The notes under the pieces were generated by a model. The model ran no database searches. It worked only from the letters and a program-made list of their open reading frames with translations, and was not told the DNA's origin. Source: Dillenia suffruticosa (Eukaryota > Streptophyta > Magnoliopsida > Dilleniales > Dilleniaceae). From it: 64,000 bases of DNA. The translations under genes and the position numbers were made by a program. Below are positions 47,523 through 59,438 of this stretch, in pieces. Every line of letters begins with the position of its first letter. Positions within the stretch are counted from its first letter, which is position 1. Where the stretch lies: NCBI GenBank assembly GCA_033439265.1, contig JAVTVX010000026.1, forward strand, positions 9,115,001-9,179,000, given 5' to 3'.

Positions 47523-48811
47523 TGATAGGGCTTAAATAAGTATAATATTTGCGATTGATTTTGTATTATTTTTGAATTAATATTACACTAATATTTATAT
47601 TTTGTGACATTTGATTTAGAATGGGACTTATTATGAAAAATGAAGAAAATGAGCTAAATTGGAGCAATTTTACAAAATATGGAAAATTGGATAGCAATAC
47701 TCTTTCATTAGCACGTGGGCACGTGGATTTCAAGAGGCAAGCAAGAGGTTTTGAAGATTCACAAATAGAAAAAATTCTATTTTCTTTAGGATTTCTACTA
47801 CTATATAAATAGGAGTATTCCATATTATTGGGAGAACCTTGGGGGAGGCAGCAGCCATGCAGCCCCCTGGGGCAGCAGCCATCCTAGCCGGCAGCCTTGA
47901 AAAAAGAATGTAATTCTCGATTCTTGCCTTGGAGGACACTTTTATTTGGAGGAAAAGGAGGCAGCCGAGAAATATTGTAACCCAACTTCTTCTTTCTATT
48001 TTTTTATTTATTTTAGTGAGTCTTTCTTTTCATGTTTTGTTTTTAATTTAATTTTCTAGTCGAAAGGTTATTGAAACCTTGATTTTCAATAATTGTGAGA
48101 TCTAAATATGCTTATTCTTTCAACAATCATAGATATTTATTTAATTCCTGCACTTCATGGATCATGATTTTCTAGGGTTTGTTGAATAGTGGCTAATATT
48201 TAATAGATCTAGAATAATCTACAACTAATTAAAACGATAAATCCGTAATTGTTTGTTGGTTTTAATAAAGTGGTAATTGGCATTTGTGTCATGGGAATGA
48301 CATTCGTGTCATGGGATTAAATGAACTAATTTAAATGAACCCGATATGTGTTTGATAATTAGAATTGGGTCTCTCTAAATTTTAATGCTGTTGAGACCTT
48401 CAATCCTAAGAGTTTCTCTAGGGTTGACTCTCGATTAGGAAAATAATTAATGAATTTCTCTTAATTATCGACGAAATAAGGAGAGATTGGTCGTTGGGCG
48501 ATTATCGGTGACTATAACCAATTTATTTTAGATAGGTCAATGATCAATCGTATGAAATCAAGATGGAAATAATTCATTTGACTAGAATTTCTTTTGATTG
48601 ATATTTTCTCTTTTAATTGATAGTATTTAATTTTCTTATTTTAGTTAATTTTATTTGTTTTGTTAGTTTTAGATAATTTCTCAAACCCCAGTATTTTTAT
48701 TTTTTTCTTAAAAGAGATAAATCCGTCATTCCCTGTGGATTCGACCCTACTTGCCCTAAACTCGTCTTTTCAAAGTAGGTAATTTATTTTTTGTTGTTTA
48801 ACGACACACCA
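47523..48811 (+). repeat. Athila 5' LTR (1,289 bp)
   Basis: TGATAGGGCTTAAATAAG ... ACGACACACCA. It matches 52299-53870 but lacks about 229 bp found there at 52536-52764. It has two copies of the 20-bp TGACATTCGTGTCATGGGAA unit (48278-48317). Confidence 0.93.
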
Positions 48812-48816
48812 AATTT

Positions 48817-48834
48817 TGGCGCCGTTGCCGGGGA
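48817..48834 (+). promoter_or_regulatory. Athila primer binding site (tRNA-Asp type)
   Basis: TGGCGCCGTTGCCGGGGA, the known priming sequence of Athila/Tat-group elements, 5 nt after the LTR. Confidence 0.85.
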
Positions 48835-48904
48835 ACGGTGTTAAGTGATTTATTTTTTTTAATTTTTTTTTCCTTGTTTGCAAGACTAACCCTTTGTAAG
48901 GAAT

Positions 48905-49969
48905 TTGCCAAAAGTTGTCAAGGACTTCAAAGAGAAGGACATCAACCACGAGAATATGGCCACACAAAAGACTTTAAGGGAGTTGTTATTTTTGGATTTT
49001 AATGAACATACCTTTTGCAGTGATTTTTCTGATATTGAGATTTCTCGACAATTTAGAATGTGGCAAGATGTTCCAAAAACGGTCAATGAGGTAAGTGATT
49101 TTTCCCTTCATCGAGAATTGAAAGAACTAACTTCTCTTATGCGTGATTTTATTGTAGGAAAAACACAACCGGTACAAACTTGTGGAATTTGTTCAGAGAT
49201 AGATCATCCAACCAATAAGTGTCCCATTCTTTATGATGACCCATATTCGAACATCTATGACCAAGGATGGTGTAATGAACCATATTTCAATTATAGAAAT
49301 TGGCAACAATGATTCCAACAACAACCACAAGTCCAATCTCAATTTCAGCATCAACAAACTTTTTCGACCCAAGGTACGTCTCTAGAAGAGATTGTTAAGA
49401 GTTTCGCTAACAGCACTCTATTAATTCAACAGGAAAGCCAACGATTTCAACAAAAGACAAGGACCAGCATCCAGAATTTAGAGAGTCAAATGTCACAATT
49501 GATGGCAACCTTGAATCGATTAGAAAAATCATCAAAAGAAGTGGAAGATAATTTATCAAAAACCGAAGAAGATATGAAAAATGAGCAAATAGCAAAATCA
49601 TCAACAACGATTGAATCCACCAATGAGGTAAGTAAAGAGTCCAACACTTTCCGAACAAAATTTTTGATTTTATCATATGTTCCCAGCAGGTTGGCACAAC
49701 AGAAGAAGGATGAAGAGAACGAGATTTTGGAAACTTCTCCGAAAGAAGGATTCAACACTTCTCTTTTAGAAGCAATAAAGCAAGTGTCACCACCCTTCAT
49801 GAAAACAGTTAAGACAACGATTGATGTGGATTTGGATATTTTAACTCTTGAGTTTAATGGTAAAGTTGCTACTTTTAATATTTTTGATGTCATGAAATAT
49901 CCAAATGATTTTAAGTTTATCTTTCATGATAGTACAGTGGATTTCATTGTTCATGATAATTTTGTGTAA
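48905..49969 (+). pseudogene. Athila gag, late part with zinc knuckle and coiled coil
   Basis: The zinc knuckle CGICSEIDHPTNKC (near 49180-49221) is of the CX2CX4HX4C type. It is followed by a Gln-rich stretch with a TGA at 49310-49312. A long helical segment starts near 49395 (STLLIQQESQRFQQ, SIQNLESQMSQLMATLNRLE), then an acidic linker, then EFNGKVATFNIFDVMKYPND, which in Athila elements lies between gag and protease. The frame from 49490 ends with TAA at 49967-49969. The capsid core is missing at the front. The piece is shorter than a normal Athila gag; whether it makes protein is unknown. Confidence 0.75.
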
Positions 49970-49975
49970 CATAAA

Positions 49976-50278
49976 TTGGATTTTGTATTTGAGGAAAACA
50001 TGACAGAAGATGTTGCAAAATGGGATAAATTTCTTGAAGACAAACTCCCATATCGGAAACCATTTATGGTAGGCCATAAAGTCCTTCATTTCAATTTAAG
50101 ATTGAAATTCATACCAGGCAAGTTAAAGTCAAAATGGACCGGACCGATATTTGAGCGAGGTTGTAGCAAGAGGATCATGTCGAGCCAAAGACACGAAACA
50201 AAGGCGCTTATTGGGAGGCAACCCAATATTTTCTTTATGATTTATTTATTTATTTTTATTTATGTTAGCATGATTTAG
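49976..50278 (+). pseudogene. Athila integrase C-terminal remnant
   Basis: Short frame containing RKPFMVGHKVLHFNLRLKF and IPGKLKSKWTGPIF, the SH3-like end of Athila/Tat integrases. It follows the gag remnant after only one stop, so several kilobases of pol were removed in the ancestor of this copy. There is no catalytic core. Confidence 0.8.
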
Positions 50279-50514
50279 GATTGATATTCAAAAAAAAAAA
50301 AAAAAAAAACAGAAGTACTCCTTGCTTATGGCGTGCCCACGCTTTAAGCCAAATCCATTTCTGCCCACACAGATCACATGGACAGCTTTGCTCCTTGCTT
50401 ATGGCATGCCCACGCCCTAACTGAATTCCATTTCTGCCAAAGGAGCATACATTTCATTGCATGACCAGAATCACTCTTTATTTAGAGCGTGCCCACGTTC
50501 TAACCACACTTCAC

Positions 50515-50547
<33 letters not shown>

Positions 50548-52284
50548 GAGAGAGAAAGAGGCGAATTTCACTTCTATTTTAACACTTGCATTTCATTTTT
50601 TTAGAACTTCTATCTCTATCTTGAAACCTCAATAATGGACCGAAATGCTTAATGATTACGGCATGCCCATAGCTCTTTCTTCGAGTCGTTGGAATTGTTT
50701 CTCCATTCTCCACTCCACCCTAGGGGAGTATTGTTCTCACATTCCTCTTTTATTTCTTTATTCTTTTTTCTTTTATTTTGTTTGATTGATTTTATACATT
50801 TTTTTCTCTCTTAACTTGAACATACATTGGGGACAATATATGATTTAGGTGTGGGGGGATATTAGATATTTCATTATTTATTTAGTGACACTATATTTAT
50901 TTTCTTTATTACATTAGTTTAGATTTTGTTTCTTCAAAAATAAAAAAAAATATATAAAAAATATATAAAAAAAAAATTGAAAAAAAATTCTGAGTTTTCT
51001 TAGTTGATGTATACTATTTGGTTAGCTGGAAATATATGAAAAATGGCTTGTATCGATGGTTTTTGTGCTTGAGATGGCTGCTCATGTCTTAAATAATTTT
51101 CTTTGAATGATGAACATGCAAAATTTGACACAAACCCTAATTAAAAAGTGAGGTTTTGAGTTTAAAACGAGCAAATTCATTCTTTGTGCTCAGAATTTCT
51201 TTTCTTGATGAGTGATTATCACACTTGGATTGCACATTCTAGAATTTGCATTGTTATGCATTTCGAGACCACATTATAGAATTTTATGCATTGACATGAT
51301 AAAGGCACTTAGGTTTTACCCCATTTTGGCTTTCGTAGAAATCCCTACCTTGATTTATAAACCCTTATACCCAATTTGAGCCTTTACCCTTTTTCATATT
51401 TAAAACTCACTCAATACAACACCTAACCTTTGATTTTAGCGTTCGTTTCAAACTTTTGAACCAAAGGTATATATATTTAATTGCATGATTTTGGTTTTAT
51501 ATTCGCCTCAATAGGAAGATGATGATTGGAATTTTGATGTTGACAATTTCATGAAAATGATATATGTTCGAAAAAAAAAAAGGCAAGAGAAAAAAAATGA
51601 AAAATGAAAAAAAAAGAAAAAAAGAAAAAAAAGTGGATGAGAAAAAGAAGTGTTGTCTCTTGATTGAAAATTCATTTACACTTCAGTTATGAAAAATTGA
51701 GAAAACATATTTTTGTATGTTGTTTGCTATTGTCTATTCATTTGAAGAGCAAGGAGTCAATTTTGTTTGCTATTTGTTGAGGTAAAGATCGATCAATGTT
51801 ATAAAAAATTATGTGGTTAGTTATATATGGTCTTTGGTACGTTTTTAACCCTTAAATATCACCTTATCCTACCCTTTACCTAAATTCCATTACAACCAAA
51901 TAAAAGACATTTAGATTGATGCATGAAATTCTAATTTTTAAATGGTGGAAATTTGATATATTTGCAAGCATATGGTAGTATCATTCCATGTTGTTGATTT
52001 GAAAGACATATATATTCTTAACCCTTTCGAGTGCACTTGAGTGAACCCTTGGAGAGGTTTGTCGAATTTTACTGTTTGGATTTCATAAGAGATTGTTGGG
52101 ATATGTAGTGGTTATTTTAATGCAGAATACTGTGAAATACTTGTTGTTTTGATTATATTTTCGGTTTGACTCTTATAGTAATGTTGACTTAGAGTAATGT
52201 TGACTTAGAAGCTTGGAAGAAAAAAATAGGTTAGATAGTTTAAATTTTATTTTCGTTAGAGATACTTAAGGAAAGTATCATCTA
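50279..52284 (+). other. Athila 3' internal noncoding region
   Basis: 2 kb without a coding pattern where Athila elements carry an env-like frame or long spacer. It holds poly(A) tracts (50290-50310, 50518-50543) and four spaced GCRTGCCCAYR-type motifs (50331, 50407, 50489, 50662) within a degenerate repeat of about 80 nt. Confidence 0.7.
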
Positions 52285-52298
52285 GGTGTGGGGGAATT
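52285..52298 (+). promoter_or_regulatory. Athila polypurine tract
   Basis: GGTGTGGGGGAATT directly before the 3' LTR TGATAGGG. A similar GTGTGGGGGGATATT occurs internally at 50850. Confidence 0.7.
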
Positions 52299-53870
52299 TG
52301 ATAGGGCTTAAATAAGTGTAATATTTGTGATTGATTTTGTATTATTTTTGAATTAATATTACACTAATATTTATATTTTGTGACATTTGATTTAGGAGGG
52401 GACTTATTATGAAAAATGAAGAAAAATGAGCTAAATTAGAGCAATTTTACAAAGTATGGAAAATTGGATAGCAATGCTCTTTCATTAGCACGTGGGCACA
52501 TGGATTTCAAGAGGCAAGCAAGAGGTTTTGAAGATTTATTGCAATAAAAATTTCATTTCCTAGTTACACATTCAAGAGGAAATTGGAGTGGATTTCAAAT
52601 ATTGAAAATTTTGAAAAATTTTATTCCATTCCTAATATTTAGGAAACGAAATTTTTAAAGATGTAAATTTCTTAGATATTATATTTTAAGAATTTTATTT
52701 TTTACTTTTTACTTTCTTTTTATTTATTTAGTAGTTATTAGGGTTAGAAATATTTACTTTTCACAAATAGGAAAAATTCTATTTTCTTTAGGGTTTCTAC
52801 CCCTATATATATAGGAGTATTCCATATTATTGGGAGAACCTTGGGGGAGGCAGCAGCCATGCAGCCCCCTGGGGCAGCAGCCATCCTAGCCGGCAACCTT
52901 GAAAAAAAGAATGTAATTCTCCATTCTTGCCTTGGAGGACACTTTTATTTGGAGGAAAAAGAGGCAGCCGAGAAATATTGTAACCCAACTTCTTCTTTCT
53001 ATTTTTTTATTTATTTTAGTGAGTCTTTCTTTTCATGTTTTGTTTTTAATTTAATTTTCTAGTCGAAAGGTTATTGAAACCTTGATTTTCAATAATTGTG
53101 AGATCTAAATATGCTTATTCTTTCAACAATCATAAGTATTTATTTAATTCCTTCATTTCATGGATCATGATTTTTTAGGGTTTGTTGAATAGTGGCCAAT
53201 ATTTAATAGATTTAGAATAATCTACAACTAATTAAAACGGAAAATTCATAATTGTTTGTTGGTTTTAATAAAATGATAATTGACATTCGTGTCATGGGAA
53301 TGACATTCGTGTCATGGGAATGACATTCGTGTCATGGGAATGACATTCGTGTCATGGGATTAAATGATCTAATTTAAATAAATTCAATGTATGTTTGTTA
53401 ATTAGAATTGAGTCTCTCTAAATCTTAATGTTGTTGAGACCTTCAATTCTAAGAGCTTCTTTAGGGTTGACTCTCGATTAGGAAAATAATTAATGAGCTT
53501 CTCTTAATTATCGACGAAATAGGGAGAGATTGGTCGTTGGGCGATTGTCGGCGACTATAACCCATTTATTTATGGTTATTGAAATCTTTAGATAGATCAA
53601 TGATCAATCGTATGAAATCAAGATGGAAATAATTCATTTGGTTAGAATTTCTTTTCATTGATATTTTCTCTTTTAATTGATAGTATTTAATTTTCTTATT
53701 TTAGTTAATTTTATTTGTTTTGTTAGTTTTAGATAATTTCTCAAACTCCGTATTTTTATTTTTTTCTTAAAAGAGATAAATCTGCCGTTCCCTGTGGATT
53801 CGACCCTACTTGCCCTAGACTCGTCTTTTCAAAGTAGATAATTTATTTTTGGTTGTTTAACGACACACCA
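52299..53870 (+). repeat. Athila 3' LTR (1,572 bp)
   Basis: Same ends as the 5' LTR. It includes the 229-bp segment absent from the 5' copy and four tandem 20-bp units at 53281-53360. The frame at 52841-53062 (with MQPPGAAAILAG) also exists in part in the 5' LTR and is not supported as a gene. Confidence 0.93.
53281..53360 (+). repeat. 20-bp tandem repeat, four copies
   Basis: TGACATTCGTGTCATGGGAA four times; only the last base of the last unit differs. Each unit holds the hairpin TGACA-TTCG-TGTCA. The 5' LTR has two copies. Confidence 0.95.
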
Positions 53871-56703
53871 GGAGGGTTTCGGTTTCTTCTGGATTTTGGA
53901 TAAGAATAACTAGTTAGGCTCTGAAATGGGTATTATATATCGAAAATTGGCATGTTATATCGTTTGTGATGGGATACTTTTTGTGATTGGGAACGTTTTT
54001 GAATTTTGATCCTAATATTGAATTGTTGGTTGGCATAGACATTTCTGCTCGTTCCTTACGCTTTGCTTTCAGTTGTCTTAAGTTGGAATAGGGTTTCTAG
54101 TTTCGGAATTTTGTGTTTCATTCTTTGTCTGGGAACTAAAGAACTCTCTTCCCTTGTTGATTTTTGCTATTCTGTGTTAGAGAGATTCTTGGTATGGTTC
54201 TCCTTTGGGCGCTGAATGAATGAATGCTGCCTTATAAACTAAAAGCCCCTAGTCGTTACAATCATGAGTCTACAAATATGAAGGTCTTGTGTCTTCTTTG
54301 ATATGATTACCGATGCTATAGACTTTTGTGATAACTCTGTATGATTTTTCTTGCAGTGGGCCAGCAATAGAATTATGTTTTCCAGAGGTGATAGTGTGGG
54401 GTTTTATGTTTCATTTGCATTGTTAGCAAATGGATAGAGCTCTCTTCTTAGATTGATGGCTGCTTGCTGTTTTGCCTCCGAGAGCGTCTTGGTTTTTTCT
54501 ACTTTGTCGGTTACACGTATGAATAATGATATTTAAAATATGAGGCATAGTTGTTGAAATCTTGAACAGGACTCAAACCCCACTGCATACTCTCTCTGAC
54601 CAGCTGTAGTTAGTGGCTGGATTGGCATGCTTGTCACTTTGTGCCAAAACAGATGCACTGCTAGGCGCATAACCCTGTCTCTCCTACCTCTCTTCTGGGT
54701 GACATTACCAGTTTCTTATAACCCACAGTCCAGCCATCTGTCGCTGTATGAGAATGATTGTCCTTATTACCAAACATGGATCATCTTACTTCTTGAGGTC
54801 TACTTGCACAAAGCCGACCAGAAATGTATTGGGAGTAGAGGCATCCATTCCAAGCTTGACCAGCCTAGTGAGGGAGCTGGTGTTCTCCTTTACTAGGGTC
54901 CTTGTAGTAGATACAGGGGACAGGGAAAGGATTGGGCTAGTTAAAAAGGGAAGTAAGCTCCTGTAATACCAATAGTTAGTAAAGTCATTATTGGTCTTCA
55001 TCTAGTTGGAAATAGCAGTTGACGATGATCATGTGACCGCTTCAATTTGAAATTTTTTAAATTGTTAACCTGATCCTGTAATTCTACTCTTGAAGCCAGT
55101 TAAGTTGAATGTGAATTGTGCAAGAATGCAGGACTTATACAATGATAAGGGCTTTTATGCATTTAATTGTTTTTTTCTCACAACCAAGAGAAAGGATTTA
55201 CCACAATTTCATATCACTTGTTTATATGATATAGTTTTAGAACACTTGATTGTGTGACTTTGTCCTACGCTTGGACAGGGCATGGGGAAATTTACTAAGG
55301 TTCTTGGAGATTGAATTTGTTTTTATTAACTTGCTTCCCCGGTTAGTTCGTTTATTAGTGAACAAAAAAATTAGTTGCACTTTTGTATATTTGTCCATTT
55401 TTGAATTTTCATGTATTGATTCTTAAGAGTCACTCATATGAGCATTTCATTGCCAATGGCCTATCACTTTTATCATTATTCTCCTGGTTGCTAGTCATGC
55501 AATGTCTCTCTTAATCTCTTTTTTGTTCTTCTTAATGCTCTAGGCTTATGAAGTTCCTTTTTTTTTTTGGAACTTAAGAGTCCTATGATGAGTTTTAATT
55601 CATTGTTCTTATTCATTCTCCATAATATTTATTGTAATATTCTTTTCTGGAACTTAAGAGTCCAAGTTCTTTTGTTGTATTTTCTATTTACAAATCAGCT
55701 AAGGACTTTATTTATTTATTTATTTTTTACACTGAACTCTTTCTTCTCAACATGAATCGTTTTTTTAGGTATTTGTGTCGGGACATTTTTGGTGTGGAAC
55801 AGCACTTACGAGTCCAAGCATATTTACAGTGCCCAAGGCCCAAATGCCTAATCTCTCAAATTTTTTTATTTATTTTTTATATTTGACAACTGGACTCATA
55901 TTCAGTCAGTGAGCTCCACTTTCATTCTATCTTTTTTTTTTCCTTTTCTTTTCTTTTTTTTTTAACTCATCTGATTGGTGAAAATAGTCCGTTTGTATGG
56001 TGCTTCATACTTGGATCATCACTTATGTATCAGTTATGGAACAGCACTTTTACCTATGTAGATAATGTGATAGTCCCTTTCCTGGATTAACAGGTTTAAG
56101 GCATTGCTTACGGCAGCTAAACTGAGATCAGATTATAACCAGTCATCTATCGACCGCATTGAACGGGTCAATGTTGTTAAAGAAGATATGTTCAATGTTA
56201 AACTTTTGGATACTAGACTGTTAGACCTCCTTTGTACCCCTATAAACTAATGGATATTAGACCGTCAGACATCCTTTGTACCCCTATAAAAGTACTGGAT
56301 ATCAAATCTGATTGTTGAAATATTGTGGCCCCATCAGTAGGAAGTTAAATGAAATCAAACTTAAGAAAACATGTTAGATGGAAAAAAGTAAACAGGACTC
56401 TTCAAATGAGAACAATAGGATTTGGTTTATATTGAGTTCAATATGGGAGATGAGATGTTAATACTAAGAAAACATAGAAGTCACTATTCAGTCTTTTGTA
56501 ATTTACTGCTGCCATCTCAGTCGACCTTAGATGGAATTACTCCACTTATTAATGTTTTTGCATTATGTGGGTATCTATCATTTAATGTTTGTGCTTTGAA
56601 GGTTTCGGCAAGTGCATTTTTTGCTTTGGATCATTGTCATGCAGACATTTAGAATATTAAAGATATCTTTTCTTATCTCTATTCTTTATTTTAAATTCAA
56701 TAG
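53871..56703 (+). other. Intron-like host DNA, no recognised gene
   Basis: T-rich DNA that continues the sequence left of Athila. A good acceptor-like TTTTTCTTGCAG lies at 54345-54356. Another, GGATTAACAG at about 56092, is followed by an open stretch to about 56215 (FKALLTAAKLRSDYNQSS), which I do not recognise. The frames near 54627-55001 on both strands match nothing I know. A GTGTCGGGACATTTTTGGTGTGG-like stretch occurs at 55776 and again, diverged, at 56905. Confidence 0.4.
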
Positions 56704-56814
56704 ATTGGATTGCAAGGGAAGCACCTAGGAATTTATAAACCAGAAAGTCTGGATGCAGTAAGCTGGGAGTCAACCTCAGATCCCCCAAAGAATCAGCCCC
56801 TTAATTGGTACAAG
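56704..56814 (+). pseudogene. Isolated beta-galactosidase (GH35)-like exon
   Basis: A 111-nt, 37-codon open exon with acceptor TTAAATTCAATAG and donor TACAAG|GTATAC, phase 0 on both sides. The residues read IGLQGKHLGIYKPESLD... and end KNQPLNWYK. Plant beta-galactosidases have this pattern (a [VI]GL-G-E block, then a Trp-containing stretch, then QPLTWYK) in the non-catalytic region after the TIM barrel. I find no neighbouring GH35 exons, catalytic or otherwise. It is therefore a gene relic or a fragment captured by a transposon, such as the CACTA element just downstream. The identification is from memory of the family. Confidence 0.6.
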
Positions 56815-57639
56815 GTATACATCCAACTTGATATTTTCAATCTTGCTGAACGTGAATCCTATTTTTCTTTTCTTTTTTTTTTTTTTTGGGCTATTTGTGT
56901 CTGACATTTTTGGTGTGGCAGCTGATCATCCTTCTCTTGGGCCGAAGATACTCATCCAATCAAATAGTGGGCTGTTGCTTGTAGCTGCTAGGGTAGTCAT
57001 CTTAGTTGTGAGGTACCTTTTCTTATTTTACTATTTCCTAAATCCCGTTTGCTTCTTACTTACATTTGGAAAATTTCATTTCTTTATGCAAATATTTGTT
57101 AGTTTTTCTACTTACATGTTAATATTGTTAATATTGTTAACATTGTTAATATTTTATAACTCTCAATAATGTTGTTAACATTTTATAAATCTTAAATTTG
57201 TATACAGACAAAATGTAAAAGGATAAAGTTTGGATGTATAATAAGAACTTACCTGACGTCGAGAATTGATCAATGCACTTTGTATTGGCCTGGAACAATT
57301 TTTGAACTTTGGTTGTCTTGAAGTTAAGTTTATGGATGGAAATAAGTTAAAATATTTGTGTAAAAATTGTAATAATGGTAAGTTCATGTGTATGATATAA
57401 AGTTAGAGAGTATCCTTGTAGATTTAGTTTTATTCTTGAATTTGTTATGATGAACCGTTTCTATCTGTTGAACAATATCGAAGAAGTAAACAATTTTCGG
57501 TTGGAAGAGAATATAGTCATTATGATCAATTAAACTCATATCAGAGGATTGTAATTCATGCAGGTGATCAGAATTTTGTTTCACAATCGAACTATGCAAG
57601 CACTAGTTTTGCTCCAACATCTGAATAAGTATATACTTG
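56815..57639 (+). other. AT-rich DNA between the GH35-like exon and TNP2 remnant
   Basis: Noncoding; it holds a T15-T20 tract at about 56868-56887 and a tandem GTTAATATTGTTAA-type stretch at 57117-57180. It may include the lost start of the CACTA element. Confidence 0.4.
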
Positions 57640-59390
57640 TTATACATCACTATTGGAGGAGATGGAAGTAACAGGTATTGATGAAAATATGAATAATAAA
57701 ACTTTTTTATATAATCAATTTTGGGAAGTGTTGAAAGTAACAGATGAACTTTTGTGGCAGGTTGTAACAGCCACACTAAGTTGTTAGTGACTATAATACT
57801 GTTAAATATCATGGCTGAGCATAATGTGTTTGAGAACTATTTCAACTCTTATTAAAATAATGCGAGAAACAATGCCTCATGATAACATCATACCAAATGA
57901 TTTTTCCGATATGAAAAAGCCTATGAAAGACTTACACTTTCTAGTCGTAAGAATTGATGTATGTAGTAGATATTGTATGTTATATTGAAGGGATTAAAAA
58001 AAAGTAAAATTTTATAAATTCTATAATCGGTCTAGATACAAGATTAGTAGGAGGTCGGATCGTAATCAAAAGCGTAAACCATACAGTCAAATGTTTTATT
58101 TGCCCTTAACTCTTAGATTCCAAATGTTTTATGCTTCTCAAGCCATTGTTAAACACATGATTTTGCATGCAAATCATGAAATAGAAGAAAATCTAATGTG
58201 TCATCCTTTGGATGCAGAGGTATGAAAATATTTTAATAGAACATATTCTCGATTTGCGAAAGATTCTGCTCTATTTACCAAATTCAAATACAAAAAAAAA
58301 AAAAAAAAAAAAAAAAAACTTATTCATGTAGGCCAGTTATCCTAATTTCGTATAATCTTTCACATGATATGTGTATGAAGACATCTTATATATTTTTTAC
58401 ATTGATCGTGGTTGTCCCGCAAAATTCAAAAAAATTAATAGATTTTTATATGCAACCATTGATTGTATAATTACAATAACTATGAGATGAAAGTATTCTT
58501 ACCTATGATATTCATACTCATTAGACATTTGTAAAGAATACTACTCTTCTTTGGACTATAAATGACTTTCTAGCTTATGGAATGTTATATGGATGTAGTA
58601 CAACTGAGATTTTAGGATATCCGATATGTATGGAGAGATTAAAATCATTTAGATTAAAACATGGTAGGAATGCCACCTATTTTGATTGTCATATACAATT
58701 TTTGCCACTAAATCATACATTAAGAAGGAATAAAAAAGAGTTTATGAAAAATAGGATTGATAAAACTCCTCCACCGGTGAGATTGATTGGTAATCAAATT
58801 TTGGAGTGAGTGCATGACTTTCCAATTGCTGAAGAAGACCCTTATGGTACAACTATTGGATACTGACGTACACATAAATCAATTAAACATAGTATATTTT
58901 GGGATCTACTGTGTTGGAAGATCCAATCATCATAATCTTGACATCATATATATAGAAAAAAAATATTTTTGACAATGTTATAGATACGATGAGGGATGTA
59001 ATTGGGAAAACAAAAGATAACTTGAATGTAAGAAAAGATATAAGAACATTTTGTAATCGGTCTACACTAGATATTGATGCAAGTAGTAAGAGACTAAAAC
59101 CAAAAGTAGTTTATACATTAAACAAGAATCAGAGATGGACTGTTTGTGAATTGTTAAAATCGGTGCAGTTTCCTTATGGATATATTTCAAATTTTGGGAG
59201 ATGTGTTGATCTAAAAGAATACAAGTTGATAGGTTTGAAAAGTTATGATTTTCACGTATTTATGAAAAAACTAATTCCAATAATTTTCAAGGAACTTCTA
59301 CCCAGTTTTGTATACGACGTATTACAGTGTTATGTTGAAAGTATTAGGCATAGAGAAACTAGAAAGAGACATTCCTATTATTTTTTGTGA
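57640..59390 (+). pseudogene. CACTA transposase (TNP2 family) pseudogene
   Basis: Pieces in three frames follow the TNP2 order: IIPNDFSDMKKPMKDL (about 57885); FYLPLTLRFQMFYASQAIVK and CHPLDAEV (about 58095-58225); GCSTTEILGYPICMERLKSF, FDCHIQFLPLNHTLRRNKKEF and PPPVRLIGNQ (58590-58805); then NLDIIYIEKKYF and VIGKTKDNLNVRKDIR, a DUF4218-like GLKSYDFHVFMKKLIPI and ELLPSFVYDVL (58935-59330). A poly(A) run (58290-58318) and many stops and frameshifts break it. In active CACTA elements this protein binds the subterminal repeats and cuts the ends. The 3' part is missing, because a copia LTR starts at about 59439. Confidence 0.88.
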
Positions 59391-59438
59391 TTTTGAAAGG
59401 ATACTTCATCGTTTTTTGATTCTATGAAACATGTCTTA

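Larger units (their letters stand above)
47523..53870 (+). mobile_element. Athila-type Ty3/gypsy element, complete ends, coding-deleted
   Basis: 6,348 bp with both LTRs, primer site, polypurine tract and the 5-bp duplication GGAGG (47518-47522, 53871-53875). Internally only a late-gag segment and the last part of integrase remain; protease, RT, RNase H, most of integrase and the env-like region are absent. It therefore depends on another element for movement. The LTRs differ by a 229-bp indel and a repeat-number change but are otherwise very similar, so the insertion is fairly young. It lies in intron-like host DNA. Confidence 0.93.

Noticed and set aside
52841..53062. Small protein with MQPPGAAAILAG
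   Set aside because: Lies in the Athila LTR and is disrupted in the other LTR; no support for coding.
53281..53360. Four identical 20-bp units as a CRISPR array
   Set aside because: Units are directly adjacent with no spacers and lie in an LTR.
54627..55001. Protein gene on either strand at 54627-55001
   Set aside because: Frames on both strands are under 90 codons; no known motif or clear splice structure links them to neighbours.
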